Notes under the pieces: model-generated
Databases searched by the model: none
What the model was told of the DNA's origin: nothing
What the model saw: the letters and a program-made list of their open reading frames with translations, nothing else
Shown: positions 32,830 to 42,220 of the stretch, in pieces
How the letters are laid out: every line of letters starts with the position of its first letter
Position numbering within the stretch: position 1 is the stretch's first letter
Origin: Faecalibacterium prausnitzii
Lineage (GTDB): Bacteria; Bacillota; Clostridia; Oscillospirales; Ruminococcaceae
DNA length: 64,000 nucleotides
Assembly: GCF_003287495.1 (NCBI RefSeq)
Contig: NZ_PRLE01000004.1
Span: 1 to 64,000 of the forward strand
Direction of reading: 5' to 3'
Program-made: the position numbers and the translations under genes

Positions 32830-33054
32830 ATGAACGGATTGGTAGCTCTGGGCGCTGGCATTGCAGCGCTGACTGGTATTGGCGGCGGCATTGGCATCGG
32901 CATTGCAACCGGTAAGGCAACGGAGGCCATCTCCCGCCAGCCGGAGGCCTCTAGTAAAATTCAGACCAACCTGCTGCTGGGCGCCGCTCTGGCAGAAGGT
33001 ACTGCAATTTTCGGCTTCGTCGTTGCTCTGATCATCATCCTGTTCCTGGGTTGA
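32830..33054 (+). CDS. atpE: ATP synthase Fo subunit c
   Basis: A 74-residue hairpin of two helices joined by the polar RQPEA loop (36-40). The ion-binding carboxylate is Glu56 in LAEGTA. The positions that coordinate Na+ in Na+-type rings (Gln in helix 1, Ser/Thr after the Glu) are Ile23 and Gly57 here, so H+ coupling is predicted. AAAGGAG lies 9 bases upstream. Confidence 0.95.
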   Translation: MNGLVALGAGIAALTGIGGGIGIGIATGKATEAISRQPEASSKIQTNLLLGAALAEGTAIFGFVVALIIILFLG

Positions 33055-33071
33055 TCACGGAGGCATGACGA

Positions 33072-33563
33072 ATGCTGACACTGAATCTGAACCTTTTGTA
33101 TACAGTCGTCAACGTTCTGGTGCTGTTTTTGCTGCTCCGCAAGTTCCTGTACAAGCCTGTCATGAACATCATTGCGCAGCGCCAGAAGCAGGTAGACGAC
33201 GCTCTGGCTGCCGCTGAGACCTCTAAAAAAGAGGCGGCGACAGCTCTGAACACCGCGCAGGACAAGCTGCGCAATGTGGACGCGGAGGCGGCTGCCCGCC
33301 GCACGGCCTATGAAGAGCAGGCCGAAAAAGAGAAGCAGCAGCTCCTGGCGGATGCCCAGAAGCAGGCCGACGCCATTGTGGCCGAGGGCAAGCGGAACGC
33401 CGAGGCCGAGCGCCAGCACAAGCTGCGTGAGGCCGACGCCCAGACCACGGCTCTGGCTCGTGAGATGTGCGAGAAGCTGCTGGCCCGCAACCTGACCCAG
33501 CAGGACGACGCGCGGTTGCTGGACGATCTGTTACAGAAAGCAGGTGTGGACGATGGCAACTGA
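33072..33563 (+). CDS. atpF: ATP synthase Fo subunit b
   Basis: A 163-residue peripheral-stalk protein: one N-terminal membrane helix (about 8-25), then a long charged right-handed coiled-coil region rich in Ala, Glu, Lys and Gln. GGAGG lies 8 bases upstream. It overlaps the next gene by 11 bases. It normally binds subunit delta at its C-terminus; here that partner is the N-terminus of the fused alpha. Confidence 0.93.
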   Translation: MLTLNLNLLYTVVNVLVLFLLLRKFLYKPVMNIIAQRQKQVDDALAAAETSKKEAATALNTAQDKLRNVDAEAAARRTAYEEQAEKEKQQLLADAQKQADAIVAEGKRNAEAERQHKLREADAQTTALAREMCEKLLARNLTQQDDARLLDDLLQKAGVDDGN

Positions 33564-35307
33564 GTTCAGCCGCGAGTTCTTCTCCACCAACCGGATCGTC
33601 AAGGCCGACCTGCGGGCTGCCCGCCAGCCCCGCGAGGACGACATCACCCGCATCAAAGCCGAGGTCAAAAAGCTCTATGACGCCACCGAGGTGCTGCTGA
33701 ATATCACCGTGGACGAGAGCCTGCTCTCCGGCTATGTCCTGCAGATCGGCGACCGGGTGTTCGACAACTCCGGCCGCCACGCCCTCGACCAGATGATGGA
33801 GGGCAAGCCCTCGCTGGCTACCCTCAAGACTCGTGTGGAGGACTACAAGCCCGCTGCCACCAGTGCAGAGGGCGGCGTGGTCATCGCCTCCGCCGACGGC
33901 ATCGTCCAGGTGGATGGCATGGACCGCGCGGTCTACGGCGAGATCGTCACCTTTGAGAACGGCGCCAAGGGCATGGTGGAGAGCGTGGACCCCGGCAAGC
34001 TGGGCGTCATGCTCTTCGATGGTGCGGAGAGCGTCGGCGTGGGCACCCTCGTCACCCGCAGCGGCAAGCGCGCGGGCATCCCGGTGGGCGACGCGTTCCT
34101 GGGCCGTGTCATCGACCCGCTGGGCGAGCCCATCGACGGCAAGGGCCCCATCGAATCCGTGGGCTACAACCCCATTGAGAAGCAGGCCCCCGGCATTCTG
34201 GAACGCCAGAGCGTGGATACCCCGCTCCACACCGGCATCCTGGCCATTGACTCCATGTTCCCCATTGGCCGCGGTCAGCGTGAGCTGATCATCGGCGACC
34301 GCCAGACCGGCAAGACTTCCATTGCCACCGATGCCATCCTGAACCAGAAAGACACCGGCGTGCTCTGCATTTACGTCGCCATCGGCCAGAAAGCTTCTTC
34401 CATTGCCCGCGTGGCAGGGGATCTGAAGAAGCACGGTGCCATGGATTACACCACCATCGTGGCGGCCACCGCTTCCGACAGCGCCCCGCTGCAGTACATT
34501 GCCCCCTATGCCGGCACGGCTCTGGCCGAGTATTTTATGGCACAGGGCAAGAGCGTCCTCATCGTTTACGATGACCTTTCCAAGCACGCGGTGGCCTACC
34601 GTGCCATCTCCCTGCTGCTGCGGCGCTCCCCCGGCCGTGAGGCTTACCCCGGCGATGTCTTCTATCTGCACTCCCGTCTGCTGGAGCGCTCCTGCCGGAT
34701 GCGGGATGACCTGGGCGGCGGTTCCATCACCGCCCTGCCCATCGTCGAGACCCAGGCAGGCGATGTCTCCGCTTACATCCCCACCAACGTCATCTCCATC
34801 ACCGATGGCCAGATCTTCCTCGAGAGCGCCCTGTTCAACGCAGGCAACCGCCCGGCTGTCAATGTCGGCCTGTCCGTCTCCCGTGTGGGCGGCGCGGCAC
34901 AGACCAAGGCCATGAAGAAAGCCAACGCCAACCTCCGCATCGAGCTGGCCCAGTACAAGGATATGGAGTCTTTCGCCCAGTTCAGCTCTGATCTGGACGC
35001 CGAGACCCGCCGCCAGCTGGAGCACGGCAAGGCCCTGATGGAAATGCTCAAGCAGCCGCTGTACCAGCCCAAGTCCGACGCCGAGCAGGTCGTCACCCTG
35101 ACGCTGGCTTCCCACGGAATGCTGGATTCTCTCCCCACCACCGAACAGCGCGCCAAGACCACCGCTTTTGTGCGGCAGTTCCGCGCCGACGTCTCGGGCA
35201 CCATGGACGCTATCACCGCCACGGGCAAGATCACCCCGGAGCAGGTAGATGCCATCCTGAACGCCTGGAACGCATTCGTGGGAGGCGACAGCCATGCCGT
35301 CCACTAA
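33553..35307 (+). CDS. atpA: ATP synthase delta(C-terminal domain)-alpha fusion
   Basis: A 584-residue protein, about 70 longer than usual alpha. Residues 28-82 match the C-terminal domain of subunit delta (ITRIKAEVKKLYDATEV, then VDESLLSGYVLQIGDRVFD). From about 88 on it is normal alpha: beta-barrel, P-loop GDRQTGKTS (about 248), DDLSKHAVAYR, LLRRSPGREAYPGDVFYLHS and SVSRVGGAAQT. The usual alpha N-terminal delta-binding helix is missing and no separate atpH exists in the operon. ATG at 33553 overlaps atpF; a GTG 3 codons upstream is possible. The reading frame is unbroken, so this is a true fusion. Confidence 0.93.
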   Translation: MATEFSREFFSTNRIVKADLRAARQPREDDITRIKAEVKKLYDATEVLLNITVDESLLSGYVLQIGDRVFDNSGRHALDQMMEGKPSLATLKTRVEDYKPAATSAEGGVVIASADGIVQVDGMDRAVYGEIVTFENGAKGMVESVDPGKLGVMLFDGAESVGVGTLVTRSGKRAGIPVGDAFLGRVIDPLGEPIDGKGPIESVGYNPIEKQAPGILERQSVDTPLHTGILAIDSMFPIGRGQRELIIGDRQTGKTSIATDAILNQKDTGVLCIYVAIGQKASSIARVAGDLKKHGAMDYTTIVAATASDSAPLQYIAPYAGTALAEYFMAQGKSVLIVYDDLSKHAVAYRAISLLLRRSPGREAYPGDVFYLHSRLLERSCRMRDDLGGGSITALPIVETQAGDVSAYIPTNVISITDGQIFLESALFNAGNRPAVNVGLSVSRVGGAAQTKAMKKANANLRIELAQYKDMESFAQFSSDLDAETRRQLEHGKALMEMLKQPLYQPKSDAEQVVTLTLASHGMLDSLPTTEQRAKTTAFVRQFRADVSGTMDAITATGKITPEQVDAILNAWNAFVGGDSHAVH

Positions 35308-36178
35308 GCTGCTGAAAGAGCGCATCGAGAGCATCCAGGACACCATGAAGATCACCAACGCGATGTATCTCATCTCGTCCTCCAAGCTCCGCAAGGCGCG
35401 CAAGAATTACCAGAACGTGCTGCCCTACTTCACCCGGATGCGGGACACCATCTCCCGTGTGGTTCCCCACCTGCCGGAGGAGCCGGTGCACCCGTTCTTC
35501 CATGTCCGCGATGTTCCTGCTCCCAAGCGCGCTTATGTTGTGCTGACGGCAGATAAAGGCATGGCGGGCGCATTCAATCAGAACACGCTCAAATTCCTCA
35601 AGGCGCAGGCAGGCGATGACCCCAACGCCAAGTTCTACGTCATCGGCCAGGTCGGTTATCGTGCCCTGCTGCACAAAGACCCCCGCCTTGTGGAAGAGTT
35701 CCAGTACAGTGCCACCGCCCCCTCTCTGCAGCGGGCCCGTGACATCACCGTGGATGCCATCGACGATTTCAAGGCAGGCAATCTGGATGAGATCTACCTG
35801 ATCTACACCAAGATCCAGAATGCCCTGACCAGTGAGCCCGTCATGGTGCGGCTGCTGCCGCTGGATCGAGACCATCTTCAGCCCGCCCCCAAGGGTCTGG
35901 GCGACCCCAAAGGCGATGTGGAGATGTTTCCTGACGCCTGGACGGTGTTCGAGCAGACGGCCCCCATCTACATGCACGGCATGATCTTTGGTGCCATGAC
36001 CGAGAGCTTCTGCGCCGAGCAGAGCGCCCGCATGACCGCCATGGATTCCGCCACCAAGAGCGCCACCGAGATGATCCACGACCTGCAATTGGAGTACAAC
36101 CGCACCCGGCAGGGCTCCATCACCCAGGAGATCACCGAGATCATCGGCGGCGCGGCAGCAGTACAGAGTTCAGAATAA
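35294..36178 (+). CDS. atpG: ATP synthase F1 subunit gamma
   Basis: A 294-residue rotor protein. The N-terminal coiled-coil helix reads LLKERIESIQDTMKITNAMYLISSSKLRKAR, the centre has ADKGMAGAFN, and the C-terminal helix has MDSATKSATEMI...QLEYNRTRQGSITQEITEI. The start overlaps the end of the alpha fusion by 14 bases. Confidence 0.94.
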   Translation: MPSTKLLKERIESIQDTMKITNAMYLISSSKLRKARKNYQNVLPYFTRMRDTISRVVPHLPEEPVHPFFHVRDVPAPKRAYVVLTADKGMAGAFNQNTLKFLKAQAGDDPNAKFYVIGQVGYRALLHKDPRLVEEFQYSATAPSLQRARDITVDAIDDFKAGNLDEIYLIYTKIQNALTSEPVMVRLLPLDRDHLQPAPKGLGDPKGDVEMFPDAWTVFEQTAPIYMHGMIFGAMTESFCAEQSARMTAMDSATKSATEMIHDLQLEYNRTRQGSITQEITEIIGGAAAVQSSE

Positions 36179-36179
36179 C

Positions 36180-36253
36180 CTTTCCGTCATCGCTAACGCG
36201 ATGCCACCTCCCCTAGCAGGGGAGCTGTCGAGCGAATGCGAGACTGAGAGGTT
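36180..36253 (+). repeat. Mosaic palindromic intergenic repeat (copy 5)
   Basis: Lies between atpG and atpD. TTTCCGTCATCGCtaacGCGATGCCACC, then TCCCCTagcaGGGGAGCTG and CGAGCGAATGCGAGACTGAG with AGGTTT. The same core as copies 1-3 in inverse orientation, plus the tail of copy 6. Confidence 0.75.
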
Positions 36254-36264
36254 TCACACAATGA

Positions 36265-37694
<1,430 letters not shown>

Positions 37695-37695
<1 letters not shown>

Positions 37696-38102
37696 TGGAC
37701 AAGTTCATCCTGAACATCACGGCTTCCAGCGGCGAGTTCTATCAGGGCGACTGCGAGAGCCTGACCCTGCCCACCAGTGATGGCGTGTACGGCGTGCAGG
37801 CCGGGCACAACCCGGTGCTGGTGGCCCTCCACATGGGGCTGATGCACTTCACCGTCAACGGCGAGGAGCATGAGGTGCTGGTGGGCGACGGCATTGCCGA
37901 AGTGACCCCCACGTTCGTGCTGCTCCTGGTGGACAGCGCCGAGCGCCCCGAGGACATCGACCGCAACCGTGCCGAGGCGGCCCGCATCCGCGCCGCCGAG
38001 CGCCTGCAGCATAAGCAGAGCATGCACGAGTATTACCAGACCAAGATCGCCCTTGACCGCGCCATGCAGCGTTTGCAGACCGCGGCCAAATATAAACGCT
38101 GA
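37695..38102 (+). CDS. atpC: ATP synthase F1 subunit epsilon
   Basis: A 135-residue protein: N-terminal beta-sandwich (FILNITASSGEFYQGDCESLTLPTSDG without gaps, residues 4-30) and C-terminal helical hairpin. The GxxGxxxxHxP-type segment reads GVYGVQAGHNPVL. The ATG shares one base with the atpD stop. Last gene of the operon. Confidence 0.93.
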
Positions 38103-38153
38103 CGCTCCTTTCCCGTTTTATCCGGCGGCGTTTCCACATTTTCCAGACAAGAG

Positions 38154-38196
38154 GGCCTGCCCTTGCCGCACCTGCGGCGGGGCGGGCTCTTTTTTT
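38154..38196 (+). terminator. Terminator of the ATP synthase operon
   Basis: GCCctTGCCGC / GCGGCggGGC stem (GC-rich, 4-base loop) followed by TCTTTTTTT. Confidence 0.85.
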
Positions 38197-38207
38197 GCGT
38201 CCCTCTC

Positions 38208-38247
38208 TTGACAGCGGTGCGGCAAAGTGATATGATTTTGATATCAC
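38208..38247 (+). promoter_or_regulatory. Promoter of the SPFH operon with overlapping palindrome
   Basis: TTGACA (38208-38213), 17-base spacer, TATGAT (38231-38236). A perfect inverted repeat GTGATAT-n7-ATATCAC (38227-38247) covers the -10 box and would suit an operator for the ribbon-helix-helix protein of the same operon. Confidence 0.8.
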
Positions 38248-38284
38248 AAAGAAACGTTTCCGATCCCATAAGGAGGGAACTGTT

Positions 38285-39322
38285 ATGGAAGAGAAAATTT
38301 TGAACGCCCGCAAAAACGGCATGGCGGCACTGCTGCTCACCCTGCTGGGCTATGTGGCATCCATTGCCCTGTTCGTTTACAGCGTCCTGCTGCTGGAGGA
38401 CGACCGGCTGCTTCTTGGCATCCCGCTGCTGATTTTGTCCATTGGCTATTGGATCGCAGGCATTTTTCTGTTCTGCGGCCTGAAGGTACTCAAGCCCCAG
38501 GAGGCGCTGGTACTTACCCTCTTTGGCGATTATGTGGGCACCCTGAAAGGCCAGGGCTTTTACTGGGTAAACCCCTTCTGCGCCGCCGTCAACCCTGCCG
38601 CAGGCACCCGGCTGAGCCAGAGCGGGGACGTGACCAGCAAGGAGAGCGGCGCAGCCGCCCTGCTGAGCGTCAGCGGCCAGAACAGCCAGCTCGCCTCAAG
38701 CAGCGTAAGCAAAAAGATCTCCCTGAAGATGATGACCCTGAACAACTCCCGGCAGAAGATCAACGACTGTCTGGGCAACCCGGTGGAGATCGGCATCGCC
38801 GTGATCTGGCGGGTCACCGACACTGCCAAGGCGGTGTTCAATGTGGACAACTACAAGGAGTACCTCTCCCTCCAGTGTGACAGCGCCCTGCGGAACGTGG
38901 TGCGGGTGTACCCCTACGATGTGGCCCCCAACGTGGACACCACCGGAGACGGCGTGGCCGACGAGGGCAGCCTGCGGGGCTCCTCGGAGGTGGTGGCGGC
39001 CCGCATCCGGGACGAGATCCAGAAAAACGTGGCTGAGGCAGGCATCGAAGTGGTGGAGGCCCGGATCACCTATCTGGCCTATGCGCCGGAGATCGCCGCA
39101 GTGATGCTCCAGCGCCAGCAGGCCAGCGCCATCATCGACGCCCGCAAGATGATCGTGGACGGCGCCGTGGGCATGGTGGAGATGGCACTGGACCGGCTGA
39201 GCGAAAACAAAGTGGTGGAGTTGGATGACGAACGTAAAGCGGCCATGGTCTCCAACCTGCTGGTGGTGCTCTGCGGCAACCGGGACGCACAGCCCATCGT
39301 GAACAGCGGCAGCCTGTACTGA
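38285..39322 (+). CDS. SPFH (stomatin/prohibitin-like) membrane protein
   Basis: A 345-residue protein. Two helices near the N-terminus (about 14-35 and 43-62) anchor it, followed by the SPFH domain beginning [20 protein letters not shown], then a charged helical C-terminus. SPFH proteins form oligomers that organise membrane microdomains. AAGGAGG lies 8 bases upstream. Co-transcribed with the ribbon-helix-helix gene (TGATGG junction). Confidence 0.9.
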   Translation: MEEKILNARKNGMAALLLTLLGYVASIALFVYSVLLLEDDRLLLGIPLLILSIGYWIAGIFLFCGLKVLKPQEALVLTLFGDYVGTLKGQGFYWVNPFCAAVNPAAGTRLSQSGDVTSKESGAAALLSVSGQNSQLASSSVSKKISLKMMTLNNSRQKINDCLGNPVEIGIAVIWRVTDTAKAVFNVDNYKEYLSLQCDSALRNVVRVYPYDVAPNVDTTGDGVADEGSLRGSSEVVAARIRDEIQKNVAEAGIEVVEARITYLAYAPEIAAVMLQRQQASAIIDARKMIVDGAVGMVEMALDRLSENKVVELDDERKAAMVSNLLVVLCGNRDAQPIVNSGSLY

Positions 39323-39522
39323 TGGCAGAGCCCAAAAAGCAGATCCCCCTGCGCCTGAACGCAAAGCTCTACGAGGCCCTTGCCGCATGGGCTGAGGACG
39401 ATTTCCGCTCGGTGAACGGGCAGATCGAGTATCTCCTCACCGAGTGTGTGCGTCAGCGCAAAAAGAACGGCCGGTACGTCTCCGATCAGATCGACCTGCC
39501 GCCGGAGCTGGATATTGAATGA
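39322..39522 (+). CDS. Ribbon-helix-helix (Arc-like) protein
   Basis: A 66-residue protein with the beta strand [20 protein letters not shown] and helix [17 protein letters not shown], as in Arc/MetJ-like DNA-binding proteins. Start overlaps the SPFH stop by one base. It often accompanies SPFH genes in Clostridia; a self-regulatory role at the palindrome 38227-38247 is inferred. Confidence 0.75.
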   Translation: MAEPKKQIPLRLNAKLYEALAAWAEDDFRSVNGQIEYLLTECVRQRKKNGRYVSDQIDLPPELDIE

Positions 39523-39587
39523 CCCTGCTCCCCTCCGGGGGCAGGCCTTGCAAAAGCGCCGATGGTATATCGGCAGGGAGGATAACT

Positions 39588-40364
39588 ATGACAGTAGGTA
39601 TGGTACCCGGGGCAAGCATCGCAGGCATGGTGTTTTCCCTTGTCGTCTCCTTCGCACTTCCCATAGGCCTCTTTGTTTACGCAAAGAAGAAGCTGGGTGC
39701 GAAGGCTGCACCGTTCTTTATCGGGTGCGGCGTTTTCTTCGTGATGGTGCTGATGCTGGAAGCTGCCATCCATCGCATCGTGTTCCAGCTGGCCGGAGAA
39801 GCGCTGACTGGAAGCGTGATCCTATACGCAGTCTATGGCGGCCTGATGGCAGCTCTTTTTGAAGAGACCGGTCGTTACATCGCCATGAGGTTTCTGGTGA
39901 AGCCGATGGATTTTCCGAATGCCTTTATGTATGGTGCCGGACACGGCGGCATGGAGGCAATGCTTCTGTGCGGCGTGGCATCTATCAGCAACATCGCAGG
40001 TGCCGTGATGATAAATTCCGGCACCATGTCTGCACAGCTGGCGACTCTTAACGCAGAGAAGGCGGCAGACACGGCAGCGGCTCTTTCGGCGCTGTGGACG
40101 ACATCGAGCTTGACGTTTTTTGCAGGCGGCGTAGAGCGGATCATTGCGGTGGTGCTCCATCTGAGCCTGTCGATTCTGGTGTTCCAGTCCATCCGCAAAA
40201 AGGCCCCCATGGAGCTGGTGCGGGCCTACCTGTTCCACTTTGTCATCGACTCGCTGTCCGTTCTGCTCAGTGCAGTGGCATCTGTCTGGGTGGTGGAGCT
40301 TGTCGCCGCACTCGTGACCGGCGGGGCTGTCCTAATGGCAAGGTATGCCTGCATGGAAGAGTGA
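39588..40364 (+). CDS. YhfC-family intramembrane metalloprotease-like protein
   Basis: A 258-residue membrane protein with about seven helices. Conserved motifs of the YhfC (CPBP-like) group are LFEETGRYIAMRF (about 91-103), YGAGHGGMEAML (about 115-126) and a late His in HFVIDSL. These would bind a metal in the membrane. ATG at 39588 has GGGAGG 7 bases upstream; a longer in-frame start overlaps the previous gene. Substrate unknown. Confidence 0.8.
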   Translation: MTVGMVPGASIAGMVFSLVVSFALPIGLFVYAKKKLGAKAAPFFIGCGVFFVMVLMLEAAIHRIVFQLAGEALTGSVILYAVYGGLMAALFEETGRYIAMRFLVKPMDFPNAFMYGAGHGGMEAMLLCGVASISNIAGAVMINSGTMSAQLATLNAEKAADTAAALSALWTTSSLTFFAGGVERIIAVVLHLSLSILVFQSIRKKAPMELVRAYLFHFVIDSLSVLLSAVASVWVVELVAALVTGGAVLMARYACMEE

Positions 40365-40397
40365 ACGCGCGGAAATATTCTTGATATGTAATATACA

Positions 40398-40447
40398 AAA
40401 GTCCCCTCTTCGTCATTGGAGCAAGAACCGTGACGAAGAGGGGACTT
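40398..40447. terminator. Bidirectional terminator, long perfect stem
   Basis: An 18-bp perfect inverted repeat (AAAGTCCCCTCTTCGTCA and its complement) around a 14-base loop, between convergent genes. Confidence 0.85.
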
Positions 40448-40457
40448 TCGCTTTCTG

Positions 40458-41588
40458 TTACTTTTTCTCGTGGCTGCTCCACCCGCTGGACGTCACAAGC
40501 TGTCCATCGGTGGTGCACCAGAGGGCTTCCACGCCGTCGAGGCTTTCCACGATCTTCTGGCCCTCTTCCAGCGGCATACAGAACAGGCCGGTGGTCAGGC
40601 AGTCGGCCACGCCGGAGTCCGGGGCCAGCACGCTGACGCCGTTGAAGTAAGCGGCGGGCCAGAGGGTGGCCGGGTCGATCAGATGGTGGTAGCGCACACC
40701 GTCCACGACGTAATACCGCTGGTAGTCGCCGCTGGTCACAAGCGCCATATCGCTCATGTTCACCGCCGCCACATAGGAGGAATCGGAGGTATAAAACTCC
40801 GAGGCGTTCCACGGGTTCTCCACGCCGCCGGACCACTGGGAGCCGTCGGGCTTCGTGCCGATGGCCCGCAGGTTGCCCCCCACGCTGATGAGGGCGCTGG
40901 TCAGGCCCCGGGCCTCAGCGGCCTGGGCCACCATTTCCACGGCGTAGCCCTTGCCCACGCTGCCCACATCCAGCGACATTTCCGGGTCCGCCAGATAAAC
41001 GGTTTTGGCTTCTTCATCCATGACAAGGTTGTTGATGTCGCAGTGCCGGGCGGCGGCGTCCAGCTCTTCCTGGCTGGGCAGCTTGTTGTCCGCGTCCGTC
41101 TCGGTCTGCCCGGCGGCCTCCCGGTAATCGTGCCAGATGCGGAGCACGCTGCCCATGGCAATGTTCAGCTTGCCGTCAGTGGTATTGTACATCTGCCGGG
41201 CCAGCTCCAGCATCCCCAGGATTTTATCGTCCACCTGCACCGGGGCAGTGCCCGCGTTGTCGTTGATGGTCTTGATATTGGTCACGCCGTCGTAGTCGTT
41301 GTAGATATCATAGAGCTGGTGATACTCCAGCAGGTCGGCGTGGAGGGCGTCCATCTGCCGGGTAAACTCTTCCTCGCTGTCGCAGTAGGCAATGACCTGG
41401 GTCACCGTGTCAAAGGCATCATAAAAGATGGTGGAGTAGCGCTGAGGCCCCTCCTGCGCCGCTGTGCCATCCGAAGAGCCTGCCGGGTTCTTTCCCGTGC
41501 AGCCTGCCAGAAGCCCTGCACAGAGCACCGCAGCCGTCGCTCCGGCGGCAAGGCGCTTCCATTGTTTCAGTTTCTCGCGGATGCTCAT
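40458..41588 (-). CDS. apbE: FAD:protein FMN transferase, lipoprotein (ApbE)
   Basis: A 376-residue lipoprotein. Signal peptide with lipobox LLAGC (Cys29), then the ApbE domain: FDTVTQVIAY, DVGSVGKGYAVEMV (about 175-188), SVGGNLRAIGTKP and YYVVDGVRYHHLIDP. It attaches FMN to Thr/Ser of flavoproteins such as RnfG or NqrC; no such partner is in the window. Co-transcribed with the DUF3783 gene (ATGA overlap). Confidence 0.93.
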   Translation of the reverse strand: MSIREKLKQWKRLAAGATAAVLCAGLLAGCTGKNPAGSSDGTAAQEGPQRYSTIFYDAFDTVTQVIAYCDSEEEFTRQMDALHADLLEYHQLYDIYNDYDGVTNIKTINDNAGTAPVQVDDKILGMLELARQMYNTTDGKLNIAMGSVLRIWHDYREAAGQTETDADNKLPSQEELDAAARHCDINNLVMDEEAKTVYLADPEMSLDVGSVGKGYAVEMVAQAAEARGLTSALISVGGNLRAIGTKPDGSQWSGGVENPWNASEFYTSDSSYVAAVNMSDMALVTSGDYQRYYVVDGVRYHHLIDPATLWPAAYFNGVSVLAPDSGVADCLTTGLFCMPLEEGQKIVESLDGVEALWCTTDGQLVTSSGWSSHEKK

Positions 41589-42004
41589 GCCTGCTCCTTT
41601 GCCGCCGCGGTAAAGGCTGCGTGCTCTTCCTGCAGGTGGGCCAACAGGTCGCCGAAGACCCAGTTTTTATTGCTGGGCGTCACGATGGCCTTGAGCGGGA
41701 TATTCACCTTGGCCTGCTTCATCAGGTCCAGCAGGGTGTCCACATCTTTTTCCCTGAAGTTTGCCAGCACCAGCGCGGGCGGGTACGCACCCGGCTCCAG
41801 CACCAGCGTGCGGGCCGCTTTCGTCTCCACCTCGCCCAGCAGCTGGGCCACGGTCTTGCCCGCGTCGGCAGGCGAGACGAGCAGCAGTTTCATTCCAAAG
41901 GCCGGTGCCATTCCCTCCAGAATGCCCCGATCTGCCGCCGAGAGATTCCACCCCAGCGCCAGCGGCACCCCGGCGTTCTGGTTGCGTGCAATGTGTGCTT
42001 TCAT
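41585..42004 (-). CDS. DUF3783 domain protein
   Basis: A 139-residue cytoplasmic protein. The C-terminal half (LANFREKDVDTLLDLMKQA then KAIVTPSNKNWVFGDLLAHL) is the DUF3783 pattern. The stop overlaps the apbE start. GAGGTAGGA precedes the ATG. Function unknown; the overlap with apbE suggests a link with flavin-dependent redox enzymes. Confidence 0.8.
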   Translation of the reverse strand: MKAHIARNQNAGVPLALGWNLSAADRGILEGMAPAFGMKLLLVSPADAGKTVAQLLGEVETKAARTLVLEPGAYPPALVLANFREKDVDTLLDLMKQAKVNIPLKAIVTPSNKNWVFGDLLAHLQEEHAAFTAAAKEQA

Positions 42005-42146
42005 ATCCTACCTCTTTCACGGCAGGGAATTTCCCCTGCACGAATTTTTCCGATAACAGAGTATACCACATTTTTGCGCAAAAGGAAACGAGAGAGTGTC
42101 TCGTATCCCATCCAAGAAAAGGATTTCCCTTTTCTTTTGTTCTCTC

Positions 42147-42175
42147 TTGTTTCTGCTTCGCAAAAAAGCTACAAT
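42147..42175 (+). promoter_or_regulatory. Promoter of the HipA-like gene
   Basis: TTGTTT, 17-base spacer, TACAAT, 46 bases before the start codon. Confidence 0.65.
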
Positions 42176-42220
42176 AGATTCAGAAACATTCATCACCGTA
42201 CAGATTGGAGAACAGCGATT

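Noticed and set aside
33544-33563. A frameshifted or hidden separate atpH between atpF and atpA
   Set aside because: The two genes overlap directly and the delta-like part is in the same unbroken frame as alpha.
33223-35403. 726-codon minus-strand open frame opposite the alpha fusion
   Set aside because: Shadow frame; no ribosome site, no recognisable domain, and it opposes a well-supported ATP synthase gene.
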